Shown here: piece by piece, positions 27,619 through 37,609 of the stretch
How positions within the stretch are numbered: the stretch's first letter is position 1
How the letters are laid out: every line of letters starts with the position of its first letter
Source: Eubacterium sp.
GTDB taxonomy: Bacteria; Bacillota; Clostridia; Acetivibrionales; DSM-1351
DNA length: 64,000 nt
Assembly: GCA_029266335.1 (NCBI GenBank)
Contig: JAQSXC010000012.1
Location: 24,306-88,305 of the forward strand
Reading direction: 5' to 3'
Program-made: the position numbers and the translations under genes
The notes under the pieces: model-generated
The model's database searches: none
What the model saw: the letters and a program-made list of their open reading frames with translations, nothing else
Told to the model about the DNA's origin: nothing

Positions 27619-29493
27619 TTGAACCACTTCCCTACTTCTTATCCTGACGAGCTACTGTATAGTGTATTAGCAAGATACCACGTCAGAAGTGGTAATATAA
27701 GTCCTAAGATGACTTTAAATGAGTTGTTCGGGACAAACACAATTACTGCAGTGGTTGATATGCCAAGTGATATTGATTCATTAATATGCCGGCTTCCTAA
27801 AGAAAAAAGGTTAACTGCTGAAGGTCTGATCATGAACAATACGCTATTTCCCTACTATACGGCTTTTATGCCTGAAACCAGGACAAGGGCGACTGAAGCT
27901 GCTATGAAGGGAAACGGTGGTGGTAGAATTCATACTATGGCAGGAATTATGGCAAGCAAGATAGCAGTGCCAAAATATCTACGGTTTTGCCCTGAGTGTG
28001 GTGCTGAAGATAAAATTAAATATGGAGAATACTATTGGCACAGGTTTCACCAAATGCCGGGAGTAATTCTCTGCCCCTTTCATAATGTGGTAATTCAAAA
28101 TAGCTTAATTAATCTGGATATGCAGAACAGGCACGAATTTATAGCAGCAAATGAAGTATATTGTGTTAACGATCCATTGAAAATAGATTGTACAGAAGTT
28201 GATAAGTATGGATATTTGTTGCTTTCCAAGGATATTAATTGGATTGTTAATAGTTATAAAATAGTCAGGACTTTCTTGAAAGAAAATAATGGAGTAAGAG
28301 ATTGTTATATTTCCGGACTCAAAAACAAAGGTTACGCCACAACAAATGGGCGGGTTTACCAAAAGGATTTAATACATGATTTTTTAAACTATTACGGTGA
28401 TAATTTTCTCAACTCCGTACAATGTAAAGTTAGTCTTGATAGTGAAGATAACTGGCTTTCTGGTATTGTAAGAAAGCATAGAAATGCTTTTCATACAGTG
28501 ATGCATTTGCTGTTTATAAGATTTTTATATGGCTCAGCAGAAGAGTTACTTAAAGGCTATGAAAATTACAAGCCGTTAGGAATTGGACCATGGCCGTGCT
28601 TAAATGCAGCAGCAAAGCATTACAGAGAATTGGTTATAAATAAAGTTGAAATTACCCAATGCTGTGATACAAAACGGCTTGTTGGTACATTTGAGTGCAA
28701 CTGTGGCTTTATATATTCTAGACGTGGACCGGACACTTCCAAGGATGATTTGCTTAAAATCGGGAGAATTAAGAGCTTTGGTCCCGTGTGGGAAGCGAAA
28801 CTTGCTGAATTGATAAAAAATGGAGGTAAATCCATACGGCAAATAGCTCGTGAACTGAAGGTAGATTCAAAAACTGTAAAAGTGTATGCTCAAAAGCTTG
28901 GTTTAAGGACAGACTGGGTTATAGATGATATTGGTGAAGACGAAGATAAAGATAACAACTTGTTTCAATATTATAGAAAGGCTTGGCTAGAAGCCCAGGA
29001 AACTTACCCTGAAAAAACAAAGACGGAACTCAGAGAAATAACAAAATCTCATTATATATGGCTTTATAGGAATGACAGACAATGGCTTGATATTAATTCA
29101 CCGGAGCATCAAAAGCTCCCGAATAGTAATAACAGAATTGATTGGGTTAAAAGGGATTCAGAAGTTTTGAACAAAGTACAAAAAGCTGTAAAAGAAATAC
29201 GAAATTCAAATGATAAACCGGTAAAGATTTCTCTTAGTCGAGTTGGAATGATGTGTGGCTTGCAGGGGTTATTGGATAAGCATCTGGATAAAATGCCTCA
29301 AACGAAATCCTATATTGAGTCTGTAGTAGAAACCGATGAGGATTACAGAAAAAGAAGAATACGTTGGGCTATAAATAATCTGGATGTGTCCGGAGAAGAA
29401 ATAAAAGCTTGGAAAGTTATGCGCTTGGCTGGCATTCGAAAGGAATATGAAAAGCAAGTTGAGGAGTGCTTGGTGGAGTATTTGATGAATTGA
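27619..29493 (+). CDS. tnsD: TnsD/TniQ target selector
   Basis: 624 residues. The N-terminal TniQ domain starts FPTSYPDELLYSVLARYH, and a zinc finger follows (CPECG ... WHRFHQMPGVILCPFH). A second CNCG motif lies near residue 355-360, and a helix-turn-helix (SIRQIARELKVDSKTVKVYAQKLGL, split here) lies near residue 400. The length and the glmS location fit a TnsD that recognises the 3' part of glmS. The start is TTG at 27619, with AGGA nine bases upstream, because the nearby ATG is out of frame. Confidence 0.93.
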   Translation: MNHFPTSYPDELLYSVLARYHVRSGNISPKMTLNELFGTNTITAVVDMPSDIDSLICRLPKEKRLTAEGLIMNNTLFPYYTAFMPETRTRATEAAMKGNGGGRIHTMAGIMASKIAVPKYLRFCPECGAEDKIKYGEYYWHRFHQMPGVILCPFHNVVIQNSLINLDMQNRHEFIAANEVYCVNDPLKIDCTEVDKYGYLLLSKDINWIVNSYKIVRTFLKENNGVRDCYISGLKNKGYATTNGRVYQKDLIHDFLNYYGDNFLNSVQCKVSLDSEDNWLSGIVRKHRNAFHTVMHLLFIRFLYGSAEELLKGYENYKPLGIGPWPCLNAAAKHYRELVINKVEITQCCDTKRLVGTFECNCGFIYSRRGPDTSKDDLLKIGRIKSFGPVWEAKLAELIKNGGKSIRQIARELKVDSKTVKVYAQKLGLRTDWVIDDIGEDEDKDNNLFQYYRKAWLEAQETYPEKTKTELREITKSHYIWLYRNDRQWLDINSPEHQKLPNSNNRIDWVKRDSEVLNKVQKAVKEIRNSNDKPVKISLSRVGMMCGLQGLLDKHLDKMPQTKSYIESVVETDEDYRKRRIRWAINNLDVSGEEIKAWKVMRLAGIRKEYEKQVEECLVEYLMN

Positions 29494-29522
29494 TTACGTA
29501 TCAGTTTGTGTGGGGTTATATT

Positions 29523-31145
29523 ATGAGCAGATTAAAGATTAGGTCATGGTCATTTGCTGAAAATGAAGAAGTTCAACTATACTGGCACGGTGTACCATTT
29601 GTGAATACTGAAGGATTGTGGATGTTGAAATGCCTATTCAAAAGGAGTGATGGCAGTTTTAAAGAGCAGATAACTCCATTTGGTACTCTTCCCTATCTCA
29701 GGAATGGACAAACGTACATAAATGGTGAGTTTTCAGATAGGCCAGGATCAGGTTCTATACATGAAATTAAATTACCAGGTTTTGTGAAGTTGGATTATTG
29801 CAAAGCCTTTAATTTCCCAAAGAGGTTATACGCCTTTGATATACCGCCAGCTCCGGCATATGGCAATCTACCTCTTTGCAGGTTTGAAATAGGTGGTAAC
29901 TTTTACTATATTCCATGTACGGAAATAGTAAGAAGTATTCTTGCACCTTATAAAATGCTTGTAAATCAGATACTTAGACCTGAAGGTCTAGAGTGCTTTA
30001 TTGAAAACCATACTGAATCTGGGGGCAGGTTATCGGTATATTTGAGTGAAGAATACGATAGAAAGTTACTTAATGATGATGCAATTTCTTACTTTATTTG
30101 GCTCAGGTTTAATAAACAAGCACAGAGATCATGGAACTCAGTTTATAGGAATATAATTATCGATGCTTCAAAAAAATCGAATGATATAAGTTCGGAATTA
30201 AGAAAAGGAATTCCAATTAGAGTGATGCCGGCACATTCAGGAGCATCGACTTGGACGTTCAGAGGATTACAATATAAAAATCATTACTTGATACTTGAAT
30301 TACTACATAGATCTGACTTAGAAATACCATTTTACATTGTTGAGTGCTTCCACCCTAAGCTTGAAAGACTCGAAGCCGATGGGAAACCGAGATATGTGAA
30401 GGACCCAACGAAGAAACCACTTGATAGTGAAAACCTTGAACTTGATACTACGGGAGAAGCTGCTGAAAAGCATACAAATAATAATATTATCGAACAACCA
30501 CCAGTAATGTACAGTTTTAAAAATAAACCAAGAATATATAGGAAAAGTAACAAGAAAAGGAAGGTTCATACTGGTGACGTTATTGTAATCGGTACAGGTA
30601 AAGACAGTGAAAATAATAATGTCGGTACTACTCAAGATTGGGTTCTTGGAGGAAGTATACCTCAGCTTGAATTCGATGGCTTAAAAATGGTTGACATGAG
30701 CATTTGCAAAGGGCTTGAAGAATTTTTTAGACTTATTGCGCATTTACAAATAAATTATAGTAATTTTAATTTGTCGTTCAGTGTTATTCCATTACCTCCA
30801 TTAAAAAGTTTTTCATATTACGAGGATGGAAGTATGCGTTCATGCGTTATTGTAAAAATATCCCGTGAAGGGCATATTCCCTGCTACATAATTGAAGTTG
30901 GCAGAGCTGATGATTGGTCTATCTCAACTTTGGTTGTTAAGCCTATGAAATCAGAATTCCCTGACATACGGACATTTGAAAGCTTTACACAGCGATTGTT
31001 AATAGATTTAGTAAATAACAGCGGTCATTGGGACCGTGAATTCTTCCGGAAAGAGGATAAGTATATCTTTGAAACAGCTAAACATATATCGGGGCAGCCG
31101 ATAATTAGGTGGGCTGAGAGGATTGTTGAAAAGATAATAAGCTAG
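29523..31145 (+). CDS. tnsE: TnsE target selector
   Basis: 540 residues from ATG 29523, close to the 538 of E. coli TnsE. The N-terminal KIRSWSFAENEEVQLYW segment, a charged middle linker (about residues 275-360) and the C-terminal part with IPCYIIEVGRADDWSISTL and a terminal basic helix fit the TnsE family. TnsE steers Tn7 to replicating DNA, mainly conjugal plasmids. Its presence means this element should have both Tn7 pathways. The frame extends upstream to 29466 but overlaps tnsD and has no ribosome site there. Confidence 0.88.
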   Translation: MSRLKIRSWSFAENEEVQLYWHGVPFVNTEGLWMLKCLFKRSDGSFKEQITPFGTLPYLRNGQTYINGEFSDRPGSGSIHEIKLPGFVKLDYCKAFNFPKRLYAFDIPPAPAYGNLPLCRFEIGGNFYYIPCTEIVRSILAPYKMLVNQILRPEGLECFIENHTESGGRLSVYLSEEYDRKLLNDDAISYFIWLRFNKQAQRSWNSVYRNIIIDASKKSNDISSELRKGIPIRVMPAHSGASTWTFRGLQYKNHYLILELLHRSDLEIPFYIVECFHPKLERLEADGKPRYVKDPTKKPLDSENLELDTTGEAAEKHTNNNIIEQPPVMYSFKNKPRIYRKSNKKRKVHTGDVIVIGTGKDSENNNVGTTQDWVLGGSIPQLEFDGLKMVDMSICKGLEEFFRLIAHLQINYSNFNLSFSVIPLPPLKSFSYYEDGSMRSCVIVKISREGHIPCYIIEVGRADDWSISTLVVKPMKSEFPDIRTFESFTQRLLIDLVNNSGHWDREFFRKEDKYIFETAKHISGQPIIRWAERIVEKIIS

Positions 31146-31266
31146 TTTTAAAATTTGCTTTAATATTAGGAAAAAGTGTGATATTATGTATATAAGGGCG
31201 CATTTATATTTTTATAGATGTGCCCATCTTCCTGGATTACAAAAATTAATAGAAGGAGTTGAATGT

Positions 31267-32949
31267 ATGCCTGAATATATTAGAAACGATGAATGGAAAG
31301 ATATTAACCTAGAATATGTTGGTGAGAACAACTTTGCATCATTCTTTTCTTCTGAAGGGAATTTACATACTTATCCAGCAAAGATTGTTCCTGAAATGGC
31401 AAATTCCTTACTGTTAAAGTTAAAAGACGTTTATAAAGTTAATAGTGTATTAGATCCTTTTTTAGGAAGCGGTACAATAGCCTTAGAGGCAAAATACTTA
31501 GGTCTTGATTTCTACGGTTCAGATTTGAATCCGTTGGCTGTACTTTTATCACAAACGAAAGCTATGACTATTAATAACACGTTATATGTTAAGAAAAGAA
31601 TTTTGCAGTTTACAGATGAATTGATTCAAAATTACGCTAAAAATACACCTATAATTTTAGCAAATTTTCAGAATATAGATTATTGGTTTAAGGAAGAAAA
31701 TATTAAACAATTATCTTTTTTGAAATATCATATAAATAAGTTTATTAAACAAGCAACTAAGTACAAGAAAGAGTTTGCTTTAATTCTACTTACAGCATTT
31801 AGTTCCACTATTAGGGCTAGTTCTCTTTCAAGAAATGGTGAATTTAAGTTGTATCGGATGTCAAAAAATGATATTGAAAAATTTTCAATAAATTCTATTG
31901 AAGAGTTTAAAAAGAGATCCTTTAATTTATTGAAAATGTTAGTTTGTGCTAACGATACATACAAAAGAGAAACCAAATCTGAAATATATCTAGAGAATGC
32001 TAAAGAATTGGCATTCATGAGGGATAGAAAGGTTGATTTAATTTTTACTTCCCCGCCATATGGTGACTCAAGAAGTACAGTTGCTTATGGTGAATTTTCT
32101 AAACTGTCATTACAGTGGATGTCTGATCTTTTATATAAGTACTTAAATATTGAGACGAAGTATGATAATTGTGATGAATACTTATTAGGAGGTAAACATT
32201 CTATTCCTGATATTTGCAATTTGAATGAATGTAGAATGCCTCAAAATTCAAAATCTCTTAATAAATTATTCTTAGATATTAAAGCTCATGCTTTAAAAGA
32301 AGTAATGGAGCTTCAACAGGAAGTAAAGCAGCTAAATGATATTCAAAATAAATTGGATAGCGAGGGTACCTTTGCTATAAGCATTTTTGAAAAGGAATCT
32401 GTATTAGCAAATCTTTTAAAGAGCAATGCTAGATTATATTATTTGAAGCAAATAAAGGAAAATGCTGATATCAAGGAAAAAGACGCAAAGAAACAAGCAA
32501 GTGAAAAGACAGAAGAATTTATAACTAGCCTTGAATTTACAGAAATGACAAATAATGCTAGCATTAATCTGCTTAAACAAATTGTTGAGCGAACCAATAA
32601 AGCGTTGACGAAGAAGATTGCTGCATTACCCAAAAGAATATCTGAAATTGAAAAGTTTTTTATAGATCTTTATAAAGTTGTACTAAAAACTGATGAGGTA
32701 ATAAACGAAAATGGCATACAAGTTTGGATTGTTGGACATAGAACTGTTTTAGGGAGTATTGAAGTCAATCTTGTAGACATTTTACATGAATGGTTTTACG
32801 ATTTAAATTATGACAAGCTAGCTATAATCAAGAGAAATTATCATTATAAGAGGCTTCCGCATCATATTAATTCGACTTTTGAAAGAAATAAAGAAGTTAG
32901 TACAATGAATGAAGAACACATATTAATAGTTCAAAAAATTAAAAGTTAA
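31267..32949 (+). CDS. DNA methyltransferase (TSPPY-type), cargo
   Basis: 560 residues from ATG 31267 (GAAGGAG at 31252-31258). An N-terminal EGNLHTYPAKIVPEMA block and SAM motif I LDPFLGSGTIALEA are followed by YGSDLNPLA; motif IV is TSPPY in DLIFTSPPYGDSR, as in N4-cytosine or N6-adenine DNA methylases. A long charged helical insert (about residues 330-480, rich in K/E, probably coiled coil) separates motif IV from the C-terminal VWIVGHRTVLG segment. No restriction endonuclease gene of a classical type is directly adjacent. It is the first cargo gene and has its own terminator, so it may be transcribed apart from the ATPase gene. Confidence 0.88.
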   Translation: MPEYIRNDEWKDINLEYVGENNFASFFSSEGNLHTYPAKIVPEMANSLLLKLKDVYKVNSVLDPFLGSGTIALEAKYLGLDFYGSDLNPLAVLLSQTKAMTINNTLYVKKRILQFTDELIQNYAKNTPIILANFQNIDYWFKEENIKQLSFLKYHINKFIKQATKYKKEFALILLTAFSSTIRASSLSRNGEFKLYRMSKNDIEKFSINSIEEFKKRSFNLLKMLVCANDTYKRETKSEIYLENAKELAFMRDRKVDLIFTSPPYGDSRSTVAYGEFSKLSLQWMSDLLYKYLNIETKYDNCDEYLLGGKHSIPDICNLNECRMPQNSKSLNKLFLDIKAHALKEVMELQQEVKQLNDIQNKLDSEGTFAISIFEKESVLANLLKSNARLYYLKQIKENADIKEKDAKKQASEKTEEFITSLEFTEMTNNASINLLKQIVERTNKALTKKIAALPKRISEIEKFFIDLYKVVLKTDEVINENGIQVWIVGHRTVLGSIEVNLVDILHEWFYDLNYDKLAIIKRNYHYKRLPHHINSTFERNKEVSTMNEEHILIVQKIKS

Positions 32950-32966
32950 TAGTAAGAGTTTCAATG

Positions 32967-33004
32967 AAACCCAAGAAGAGCTGAAGCTGTTCTTGGGTTT
33001 TCTA
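32967..33004 (+). terminator. Terminator after the methyltransferase
   Basis: AAACCCAAGAA (32967-32977) pairs with TTCTTGGGTTT (32990-33000), followed by TTCT. Clear intrinsic terminator. Confidence 0.85.
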
Positions 33005-33141
33005 TTAGTAATCAATATTGAATATCAATAAATTAGATTGAGTGTTCCTTTAAATGTATAAATATGTTATATTTTAAATAAGTTTGTAATGGTAATGTGT
33101 TTTTCCATATGATTAAGTTTGAAGATGGGGGTACATCCCGG

Positions 33142-35706
33142 ATGAATGAAAATATAAAAAAAAGTGAACAAATGAATTTAACTGTATCAGCAAGACTTTT
33201 TGCTCAATTGGGTGAACAGCTTATATCTGATGAGCTAGTAGCGTTAATGGAATTGATAAAAAACGCTTACGATGCTGATGCCACTGAGGTAAAAGTAAAT
33301 GTAGATACAAATGTATCAACTCAATATGGGATTGGAAAGATTACAATTAGTGATAATGGGAATGGAATGATACCTTCAATAATAAGGAAGGGTTTTCTTA
33401 GATTATCAACAAATTTTAAGAAAGAGAATAAACTAACACCGTTTTTCAGTAGAAGAGTTCTGGGTGAAAAAGGACTGGGAAGATTATCATTTCAGAGGTT
33501 AGGGCATTATGTAAAAGTTATAACTAATCCTAGATATGATAGATTATTAAAGATAGTATCTGAAGAAGAAATAAAGTCTTTATTCCCTTTTAACCAGTTT
33601 GAAATTGATTTAGATTGGGACAAATTAATGCTTGATGTAGATTTGAATGAAATACAAGCTAATGTAGACTCACTGAAGGTTGAAAGACCAAAACTTGGTT
33701 CGGTAATTGAAATATTAGGTATTAAAAATCTTAACTTTTGGAATTTAACTAAGACAGAAGAAGTCCGTGTTAAAAATGAGATTCTAGGAATGGTGAATCC
33801 ATTTGTAAAAGGTATTAGTAATTTTCAAATTTATATTGATATTAATGGGTCAAGGTATAGTAATGAAAATATCGATGAAAATGTAATTTCAAAAATAAGT
33901 GATTCTATTGTACATTTTACTTTTGAAAATTGGATTTTGAATGTTTGTATAGAAAAGAAATTAAGGTATGCAAAAAGACAAGCTGATAAATTAATTAATG
34001 ATTTGAAAGAACATAAATTTTCACTACAAAATATAGGTGGTTATGCAAAATATGATATTCCAAATCAGTATAAAATTGATTTAGCAGATAATGCTGAACT
34101 AACAAAGAAGTATCCGTACTTAAAAAACTTAAAACTAGATAAACTAATTACTGGTAATGATGCTTATCCTGGACATTTTAGAGGTGTAATCTATGCTGCT
34201 GATTTTTCTCAAGAAAATAGAGGTGAGTTTACAAAATTAGCCGAGAATTATCAACTCTCTGAAGACATAAAAACTTACAACGAATTAAGAACTGTATGGG
34301 AAGCTGCTAACGGAATATTTATATTTCGAAATGAATTTAGAATTCTTCCTTACGGCAGAAAAGATTGGATAGGTTTTACAAAAAAAAGTCAGACTTATAA
34401 GTACAACATATTTAAAGAACATACTACAGCTGGTTATATAACATTAGATGGTCAGACAAGTGAATGCCTTGTAGAACAGACAAATAGACAGGGAATAGTT
34501 GAAGATGAATATGGTAAAAACTTTTTCAAGATATTAAAGGAAGTATTGTTGGAAGTAATCGTTAGAGATGATGTAAATTTTAGAGCTGATTTTACTGCTC
34601 CAAAACCTAAAGAAAATCAGGAATTTATTGAATCCTTAAATGGTATTTTGAAGTTTAAAAGAATAATAGATAAAAAAGAAGAACAAGAAAAAACCTTATA
34701 TGAAACAAAAAAAGCAGCTGACAATGCTGCTAAGGAAAATGAAGGACAGACTCCTGAAACAGAGTTTAATAATTTATTGTCAAGATATTTTAATGATTCA
34801 GAGTTGAAAAATATTTTAAATAATACGGATACAACTATCCGATTGCTTTTAGAAGCAATATTGGATTCCCTAAAAAAAGGTAAACAGACACAGTCTTATA
34901 TAGTTGATTTAAAAGACAAAATTAATAAACTTTATGTACTTGATAAAGAAGTAAAGCAAAAAAATGAGCAGGAAAAGTATTTTAAACAAAAAGAAGTAGA
35001 TGAATTATATGGACTTTTACCTATGGTTGGTCAAGGAATAATTGTGGAGGCTCTTACTCATGAATTAAATAGAATAGATGAGCACATAAAATCATATGCC
35101 TCAAAGTCGAAAGACTTACTAATTAAACAACCACTAATGTCAATTGACGATGTAATAAATAATCAACAGCTTATTATAAATGAAACAGCTTATCTAAGAG
35201 AGCAATTAAACCATTTGGAACCAACTTATAGAAAAAATAACAAATTATTTGAAAAGATAGATATTATACAGTTTATAAAGGACACGTATATCAATAATGG
35301 TCCTATGAGTAGAAAAGCTCTCAATAATGGCGTCTCTATAGAATTAACAGGTAGAACATTTAGAGTTGAAACTAATAAAGGATATTTAATAACAATTTTA
35401 GATAATTTATTTCTCAATTCATTATATTGGCTGGAGGAATCTTCCCAAGCCAAGAAAATATACTTTGAGGTTTATAATGATGGAAAAATAGTTATATTTG
35501 ATTCAGGTCCTGGGATTCACAGGGATATTGAAAATAAGTTGTTTATGCCATTTGAATCTATGAAAAAGGATGGTAGAGGATTAGGTCTATACATTGTCAA
35601 AGAATTACTTTTAAAATTAGATGCAGATATATATTTAGACGAAACCAGAAGAAACGGACAATTGTATAAATTTGTGATTAAATTTAATAATATACTGGAG
35701 GGTTAA
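33142..35706 (+). CDS. Double GHKL ATPase (defence-type, kinase-like C-terminus)
   Basis: About 854 residues. The N-terminal half is a GHKL ATPase: N-box ELIKNAYDADATEV, DNGNGM, and the lid GEKGLGRLSFQ, as in MORC/Hsp90-like proteins of phage-defence loci. The C-terminal fifth is a second GHKL domain of histidine-kinase type: DNLFLNSLYW, DSGPGI, GRGLGLYIVKEL. Between them is a helical charged region around residues 500-620 (NEGQTPETEFNN, KQKNEQEKYFKQKE), followed by a helix containing LTHELNRIDEHI that resembles a kinase dimerisation helix. The next gene begins one base after its stop and has a receiver-like domain, so the pair looks like a two-component-style module. The start is uncertain (33097, 33109 or 33142). 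Confidence 0.85.
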   Translation: MNENIKKSEQMNLTVSARLFAQLGEQLISDELVALMELIKNAYDADATEVKVNVDTNVSTQYGIGKITISDNGNGMIPSIIRKGFLRLSTNFKKENKLTPFFSRRVLGEKGLGRLSFQRLGHYVKVITNPRYDRLLKIVSEEEIKSLFPFNQFEIDLDWDKLMLDVDLNEIQANVDSLKVERPKLGSVIEILGIKNLNFWNLTKTEEVRVKNEILGMVNPFVKGISNFQIYIDINGSRYSNENIDENVISKISDSIVHFTFENWILNVCIEKKLRYAKRQADKLINDLKEHKFSLQNIGGYAKYDIPNQYKIDLADNAELTKKYPYLKNLKLDKLITGNDAYPGHFRGVIYAADFSQENRGEFTKLAENYQLSEDIKTYNELRTVWEAANGIFIFRNEFRILPYGRKDWIGFTKKSQTYKYNIFKEHTTAGYITLDGQTSECLVEQTNRQGIVEDEYGKNFFKILKEVLLEVIVRDDVNFRADFTAPKPKENQEFIESLNGILKFKRIIDKKEEQEKTLYETKKAADNAAKENEGQTPETEFNNLLSRYFNDSELKNILNNTDTTIRLLLEAILDSLKKGKQTQSYIVDLKDKINKLYVLDKEVKQKNEQEKYFKQKEVDELYGLLPMVGQGIIVEALTHELNRIDEHIKSYASKSKDLLIKQPLMSIDDVINNQQLIINETAYLREQLNHLEPTYRKNNKLFEKIDIIQFIKDTYINNGPMSRKALNNGVSIELTGRTFRVETNKGYLITILDNLFLNSLYWLEESSQAKKIYFEVYNDGKIVIFDSGPGIHRDIENKLFMPFESMKKDGRGLGLYIVKELLLKLDADIYLDETRRNGQLYKFVIKFNNILEG

Positions 35707-35707
35707 A

Positions 35708-37549
35708 ATGTCAGTTGAACTAATAGAAAAAACTATTAATAAAATAGTAGAAAAATTAAGTTTATCAGAAATTAAAAATATAGTGTCTATAGATAATGAC
35801 TGGTCTATAAATAAAAGTGTTATTGATACTAATAGTAATCTGTTGAATTTTCTACATAGTCATTCACTTCTGACAGAGGACGATGAATTAGAATTGAGCA
35901 ATGATGGTTCAGTTATATTAATAAAAGATTTGCTTAATTCTAATAATTTAAAATTAAATTCATTAAGGACTACGGTTCAAAACATTATAAGTCAATCAGA
36001 GCTTCCTCCAACATTAATGTCTCTTAAATTTTTATTAGAAGAGATCGAGAAAAAAGTACCAGGTATAAATATTATTAAATCAGAAAAGATTGATACTGAC
36101 TTTTCTCAATTTAATGAAAATTCCCTTTTTATATTAGATAAGGATATGGGCGAGGGGTATTCTGATGTTATTATCGAGAATATAATTAAAATAAATGATT
36201 TAGGAAGAATTAAGAATGATATTATTTTAATATATTCAAGTGCTTCTATAATCGAGTATGAGAATAACAGTTCAAAATTACAGTATTTAAGAGATAAGAT
36301 TCAAATAGACGATAAGGATAAATATAATTTACTTATTTATAAGATGTGGGCTATAAGTAAAAAAGGTGATGTTGCCGAGTTATTACCAGAAGTATACAAT
36401 ATGCTACTAAATTCAATATATGGGAATTCACTGTACAACATTATTCAGTATAAATTATCTGCTGAAAAGGATGCATATAACGATTTGATTAGGATTGATA
36501 CGACTGAATTATCAAGTACAATAAAGGACTCTTATATAGAGGGTGACAATATTATTCAATCATTAGACAGAATATATGATAGCTTAAAAAGTAAGCATGA
36601 AACAGAAAAAATGAATAATATTTATATGAAATCAATTGGGAGCTTGATTTCTTTTGAAAGAGAGAGTATTTCAAATATTATTAGAGAGGAATTGCAAGGG
36701 TATAGTAATTTTAGAAACAATCAGGTTAAAGAAAAAATAAAATTGTGCAAAGAAAATGCAGCTCAATATGCAATAGTTGATTATAGTGTGAATAAATACT
36801 ATTATGATATATCTACCGGCGATATCTTCAGATTTAGAAATTTTGATTCGTCAAATTGGGAATATGGGGTATTAATTTCACAATCCTGCAGTTGTGTTTT
36901 AAGAATCCAGGGTAATGATATTAATAATATTCAAAGATCTTCAAACCAGATGCAATTGCTTATTCTTAATGGAAATCAAATAAAAGATGATTATAGTAAT
37001 AGTGAATTAAGGGACATCAGAAATAATATTTGGCCTATCAAAATAGATGGGCAAGTACTAATGTTAACGCCTACTTCACAAATTATAACTATTGATGATG
37101 CAATCATAGATTTGTGTACGCTTAGTATCAATGGACAAGCTAATTTAAATTTCAATGTTGAGGATATTAAGAATTACAAGCCATTTCACTCTATTAAATA
37201 TTTTGAAAGCTTCAAACAAAAGTATTTTGGAGATGAGTTTAAAATGCAAGGTGAATTACTAATAAGTAAATATGAGGATACTTTAAGAAATTTTTTTGAA
37301 CAATATAATTCAGAAGTTGCTTGCGCCAGTGAGTGCTCTTACTATACAAGAATAGGACAAGAAACAAATAATATTAGGAATGAAATTTTTAATAAAACTA
37401 TTTCGTTAAAATATAACTTGAATTTTCATGATAATTCCTTTGATATAGTTAGAATTGGTAGATTAGAACCAAAAAGGACTTTAATTCTAATTCAAGATTA
37501 TGTTTATAATCTCTCAAAGGCCGGTGCTGACCCAATTCCAGTTAATTAA
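35708..37549 (+). CDS. Receiver-like domain protein paired with the GHKL ATPase
   Basis: 613 residues. Residues about 130-190 look like a response receiver: SLFILDKDMGEGYSD gives the aspartate pocket and IILIYSSA the following strand. The rest is not recognised; it is rich in I, N, K and D and largely predicted helical plus beta by eye. No output DNA-binding helix-turn-helix was found, so the domain is likely not a classical transcription factor. GGAGGG in the end of the ATPase gene serves as ribosome site and only one base separates the genes, so the products probably work together. Function unknown. Confidence 0.7.
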   Translation: MSVELIEKTINKIVEKLSLSEIKNIVSIDNDWSINKSVIDTNSNLLNFLHSHSLLTEDDELELSNDGSVILIKDLLNSNNLKLNSLRTTVQNIISQSELPPTLMSLKFLLEEIEKKVPGINIIKSEKIDTDFSQFNENSLFILDKDMGEGYSDVIIENIIKINDLGRIKNDIILIYSSASIIEYENNSSKLQYLRDKIQIDDKDKYNLLIYKMWAISKKGDVAELLPEVYNMLLNSIYGNSLYNIIQYKLSAEKDAYNDLIRIDTTELSSTIKDSYIEGDNIIQSLDRIYDSLKSKHETEKMNNIYMKSIGSLISFERESISNIIREELQGYSNFRNNQVKEKIKLCKENAAQYAIVDYSVNKYYYDISTGDIFRFRNFDSSNWEYGVLISQSCSCVLRIQGNDINNIQRSSNQMQLLILNGNQIKDDYSNSELRDIRNNIWPIKIDGQVLMLTPTSQIITIDDAIIDLCTLSINGQANLNFNVEDIKNYKPFHSIKYFESFKQKYFGDEFKMQGELLISKYEDTLRNFFEQYNSEVACASECSYYTRIGQETNNIRNEIFNKTISLKYNLNFHDNSFDIVRIGRLEPKRTLILIQDYVYNLSKAGADPIPVN

Positions 37550-37609
37550 TAAAGAAAAGCGTCGAATAATAAACATGATTACTATTTAGGGTTAGTGCAA
37601 TTATAAAAA

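Noticed and set aside
29466..29522. Longer N-terminus of TnsE
   Set aside because: This part overlaps the end of tnsD and lacks a ribosome site; the ATG at 29523 gives the family length.
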